Below are positions 61,745-64,000 of a DNA stretch of 64,000 nt, in pieces. Positions within the stretch are counted from its first letter, which is position 1, and each line of letters begins with the position of its first letter. Origin of the DNA: Spirochaetia bacterium (GTDB taxonomy: Bacteria; Spirochaetota; Leptospiria; Turneriellales; JAOUOS01); the NCBI GenBank assembly GCA_029880285.1, contig JAOUOS010000007.1:1-64000 (forward strand), in the 5' to 3' direction. The position numbers and the translations under genes were made by a program. Below the pieces are notes generated by a model that saw only the letters and a list, made by a program, of their open reading frames with translations, had not been told where the DNA came from and did not search any database.

Positions 61745-64000
61745 TTAAGCTGTTTTTAACTCTACAGATAGTACTTTACTTATTCCTGGTTCTTCCATTG
61801 TAATTCCATATAAAAAATCAGCTTTAGACATTGTTTTTTTATTATGTGTTATTAATATAAACTGTGTATTTTTTTTAAAATCATCTAATAATGTTAGAAA
61901 ACGGTTTACGTTTTGATCATCCAATGGGGCGTCAATCTCATCTAGTACACAAAAAGGCGATGAACGAACCATATAAATACCAAACATTAAAGCAATCGCA
62001 GTTAAAGCTTTTTCACCCCCCGATAAAAGTTTAAGAGATCGGGGCCTTTTTCCGGGAGGTTGTACTTGAATATCAATACCGCTTGTTAAGGGGTTTTCGG
62101 GGTCCGTAAGTGAAAGTTTCGCTTTGCCGCCCTGAAAAAGTTTTTGAAATACATCTGTGAAGTTATGTTGAATTTTCTTGAAAGAATCTATAAATAATTG
62201 TGCCGATTTTTCATCTATATCTTTTATTATTTTTGCAATATTGTCTTTGGCCGAAATTACATCATCAAGTTGTTTTTTATTATGGTCATATAGGTTTTTT
62301 ATATTTTTAAGCTCATCAATGGCTAAAGGATTTATTGGGCCAAGATAATCTAGTTCACGTTTTAGTTCTTTAAGTATTTCTTTTTCTTTTTCAGGTATTA
62401 TTTTCTTTTTTTCAAACCGCTCTTTTACTTGTTCGTAAGTTAAATTAAAATCATTATAAATTTCTTGTATAAGAGCTTCTTTGCTGCCTAAATAAGTTCC
62501 AATTTTTACTTCAAGGTCACCAACTTTTTGAAACAGATCAGAATTTTTTTGATTTTCCTGGTGTATTTTTTCAAGATATTCATTTTTTTTATTTTGAATT
62601 GAAGATATTTTTTTTTCAATCGATTCAATTAAAGATATTTCATTTTCAATACCTTTTTTAATATTTTGAATCTCTTTTGAAATATCTTTATGGTAATTAT
62701 CAAGCTGTAAAATTTCAGATTCTATTCGTTTATATTGTTTTGTTAAAAAGTTTATACTGGTTTCTTCATGTTTAATTTGTTCTTTTAACCGGTTTTCTCT
62801 TTCAATAAGGTTTGTTTTTTGAGTTTGTATGTTTCTTATATCTCCTAATATTTGTTCTTTTTGACGCACTTGTGAAGAATAATCGGTTTTATATTCTTCT
62901 GTTTGTTTCTGCAGACTTTCTTTTTCAATTTCTATTTGCTTATTTCTTTTTTCTATTTTTTCTATGTTGTCATCAATTTCTTCTTTTTTTGAGTGAATAC
63001 CACCTTTTTCAAATAATAAATGACGTAAACCTTCACCAATATCTCCTATTTCTTCTATTAGATTGTGCCACTTTTGTTCTTTAATGCTAGTAAGCAGATT
63101 ATTTACATGTTCCTGAGCCGGTATTATAGATTTTTTATTCAGTAATTCATGAATAGCCGCTAATTCTTCAATAATTGCTAAAACTTTTGATAATACATGA
63201 TTTTTTTTATTCGATTGTTCTTTTTCATGAATTACCCATTTATCTTTTTCTTCTTTTAATGACTTTAATAAATCTTTTACAACTTTTTCAAGTTCTAATC
63301 GTAGTGTTATGAGAGATTTTTGGTTCTCTTTAAATTCTTCTGTTAAGGTTTTAAAATTTTTCTCATTATTTTGTATTTCTTTTTCAAGAGTGATAATTTT
63401 TGATGATATTTCTTTTAATACACCTTCTGCGTTTTCAAGTTTATTATCTAACTGTAAAGTTAATTGATTTTGCGCGGCTGTTTCTTTTTTTAATTCATCC
63501 AGCCGATTTTTATGTTTTTGCATTTGTGATGTTTGGCTTTCTAGTTCACTTGTAAGATATGTTTTTCTTTTGGCGTTAGTTTCAACAGTTTTTTCCCATT
63601 GTGATATTTTTTCTCTATTTATTTGATTTGTCATATCTTTTTTATGTAGTTCTTTTTGATTTTTTTCTTTTTCTTCATCTAATTGTTTTATATTTTCTTC
63701 AAATAACAATACTTTTTGATGAATTTTTTCTTTTTCTTCTAATTTTCTTTGTAAATTTTCATTATTTTTTTCAAGATTTTTTTCTAATTCTACCAAGGCT
63801 AAATAGTGAACTTTAAGTTCATTTTCTTTTTTCTTTTCAATAAGCTGATTATATAATTTTGTTTTATTTGCCTGATCTTCTTTTAATTTAAGTTCCCGGT
63901 TTAATTCATTTTGAACATCTTTAAGGCGGGTAATATTTATTTGCGTGTTTTCTAAATTTTTTAAGGCTTCTTCTTTTTGCGCTTTATAACGTGATATCCC
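61745..64000 (-). CDS. smc: Chromosome segregation protein SMC (C-terminal 752 residues, start beyond window)
   Basis: The frame stays open to the right edge; a TTG inside at 63796 is not the start. The first residues (GISRYKAQKEEALKNLENTQ) match the region near residue 150-170 of bacterial SMC. Long coiled coils follow. The C-terminal ATPase half has LKLLSGGEKALTAIALMFGI (signature) and SPFCVLDEIDAPLDDQNVNR (Walker B). Typical SMCs have about 1000 residues after this point, and no canonical hinge is recognisable; a non-coil segment of about 70 residues near the middle takes its place. Confidence 0.92.
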   Translation of the reverse strand, partial: GISRYKAQKEEALKNLENTQINITRLKDVQNELNRELKLKEDQANKTKLYNQLIEKKKENELKVHYLALVELEKNLEKNNENLQRKLEEKEKIHQKVLLFEENIKQLDEEKEKNQKELHKKDMTNQINREKISQWEKTVETNAKRKTYLTSELESQTSQMQKHKNRLDELKKETAAQNQLTLQLDNKLENAEGVLKEISSKIITLEKEIQNNEKNFKTLTEEFKENQKSLITLRLELEKVVKDLLKSLKEEKDKWVIHEKEQSNKKNHVLSKVLAIIEELAAIHELLNKKSIIPAQEHVNNLLTSIKEQKWHNLIEEIGDIGEGLRHLLFEKGGIHSKKEEIDDNIEKIEKRNKQIEIEKESLQKQTEEYKTDYSSQVRQKEQILGDIRNIQTQKTNLIERENRLKEQIKHEETSINFLTKQYKRIESEILQLDNYHKDISKEIQNIKKGIENEISLIESIEKKISSIQNKKNEYLEKIHQENQKNSDLFQKVGDLEVKIGTYLGSKEALIQEIYNDFNLTYEQVKERFEKKKIIPEKEKEILKELKRELDYLGPINPLAIDELKNIKNLYDHNKKQLDDVISAKDNIAKIIKDIDEKSAQLFIDSFKKIQHNFTDVFQKLFQGGKAKLSLTDPENPLTSGIDIQVQPPGKRPRSLKLLSGGEKALTAIALMFGIYMVRSSPFCVLDEIDAPLDDQNVNRFLTLLDDFKKNTQFILITHNKKTMSKADFLYGITMEEPGISKVLSVELKTA

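Overview
The window is a low-GC (roughly 30 percent by eye) chromosomal segment from a Gram-negative-type bacterium. Outer-membrane barrels, OmpA and TolC proteins, a tripartite RND pump and many lipoproteins with loose lipoboxes support this. A spirochaete is my best guess. It rests on the FecR lipoprotein, the short SMC, the VWA-FHA and TPR/nuclease-fold proteins and a PurA with GDEGKAK in place of GDEGKGK. No rRNA is present, so the placement is inference.

Layout. 0-1.6 kb: the 3' end of a DUF1566-type gene whose last codons look like the variable region of a diversity-generating retroelement, followed by a cruciform-like repeat, a 38-bp perfect palindrome and two toxin-antitoxin (TA) modules between copies of one repeat. 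1.7-11.4 kb: ordinary genes (FecR lipoprotein, deoxyhypusine-synthase-like protein, a c-type cytochrome, lepB, VWA-FHA protein, dgt, outer-membrane barrel, two transporters). 11.5-18.4 kb: a Cus/Czc-type heavy-metal efflux operon (Cys-rich secreted protein, TolC-like channel, small metal-binding protein, adaptor, RND pump), with two structured non-coding elements inside it. 18.4-32.8 kb: mostly housekeeping genes (recQ, lipoproteins, a radical SAM protein, two tRNAs with CAT anticodon, OmpA, rpmE, purA, pgsA, a b558-type succinate dehydrogenase/fumarate reductase and a Fur regulator).

32.8-48.06 kb is an accessory island. It holds intact and broken TA modules (DUF5615/DUF433, two HicAB sets, MNT/HepT), remnants of REP-associated tyrosine transposases, two identically truncated GIY-YIG genes and hairpin repeats. 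Its defence-like core runs on the minus strand: a putative nuclease and an HTH protein that share a palindromic site, an Mrr-like endonuclease, a SIR2-domain protein paired with a large protein of unknown fold, and a single-chain type IIG restriction-modification enzyme. Related repeats in opposite orientation lie near both ends of the island.

48.06-64 kb returns to core genes: ahcY; a TlpA-like thioredoxin; a cytochrome cd1 nitrite reductase cluster (nirS, a nirC-like cytochrome, a nirN-like protein) with terminators between the genes; proA-nadD-mnmG; a cystathionine gamma-synthase-family enzyme; an RHH-like protein; a TPR protein with a decayed nuclease fold; and the C-terminal part of an SMC protein without a recognisable canonical hinge.

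The most promising leads are the retroelement target at the left edge, the SIR2 plus 940-residue protein pair, the HTH/nuclease pair under matching 20-26 bp palindromes, the apparent specificity-domain swap in the type IIG enzyme, and the hinge-poor SMC.
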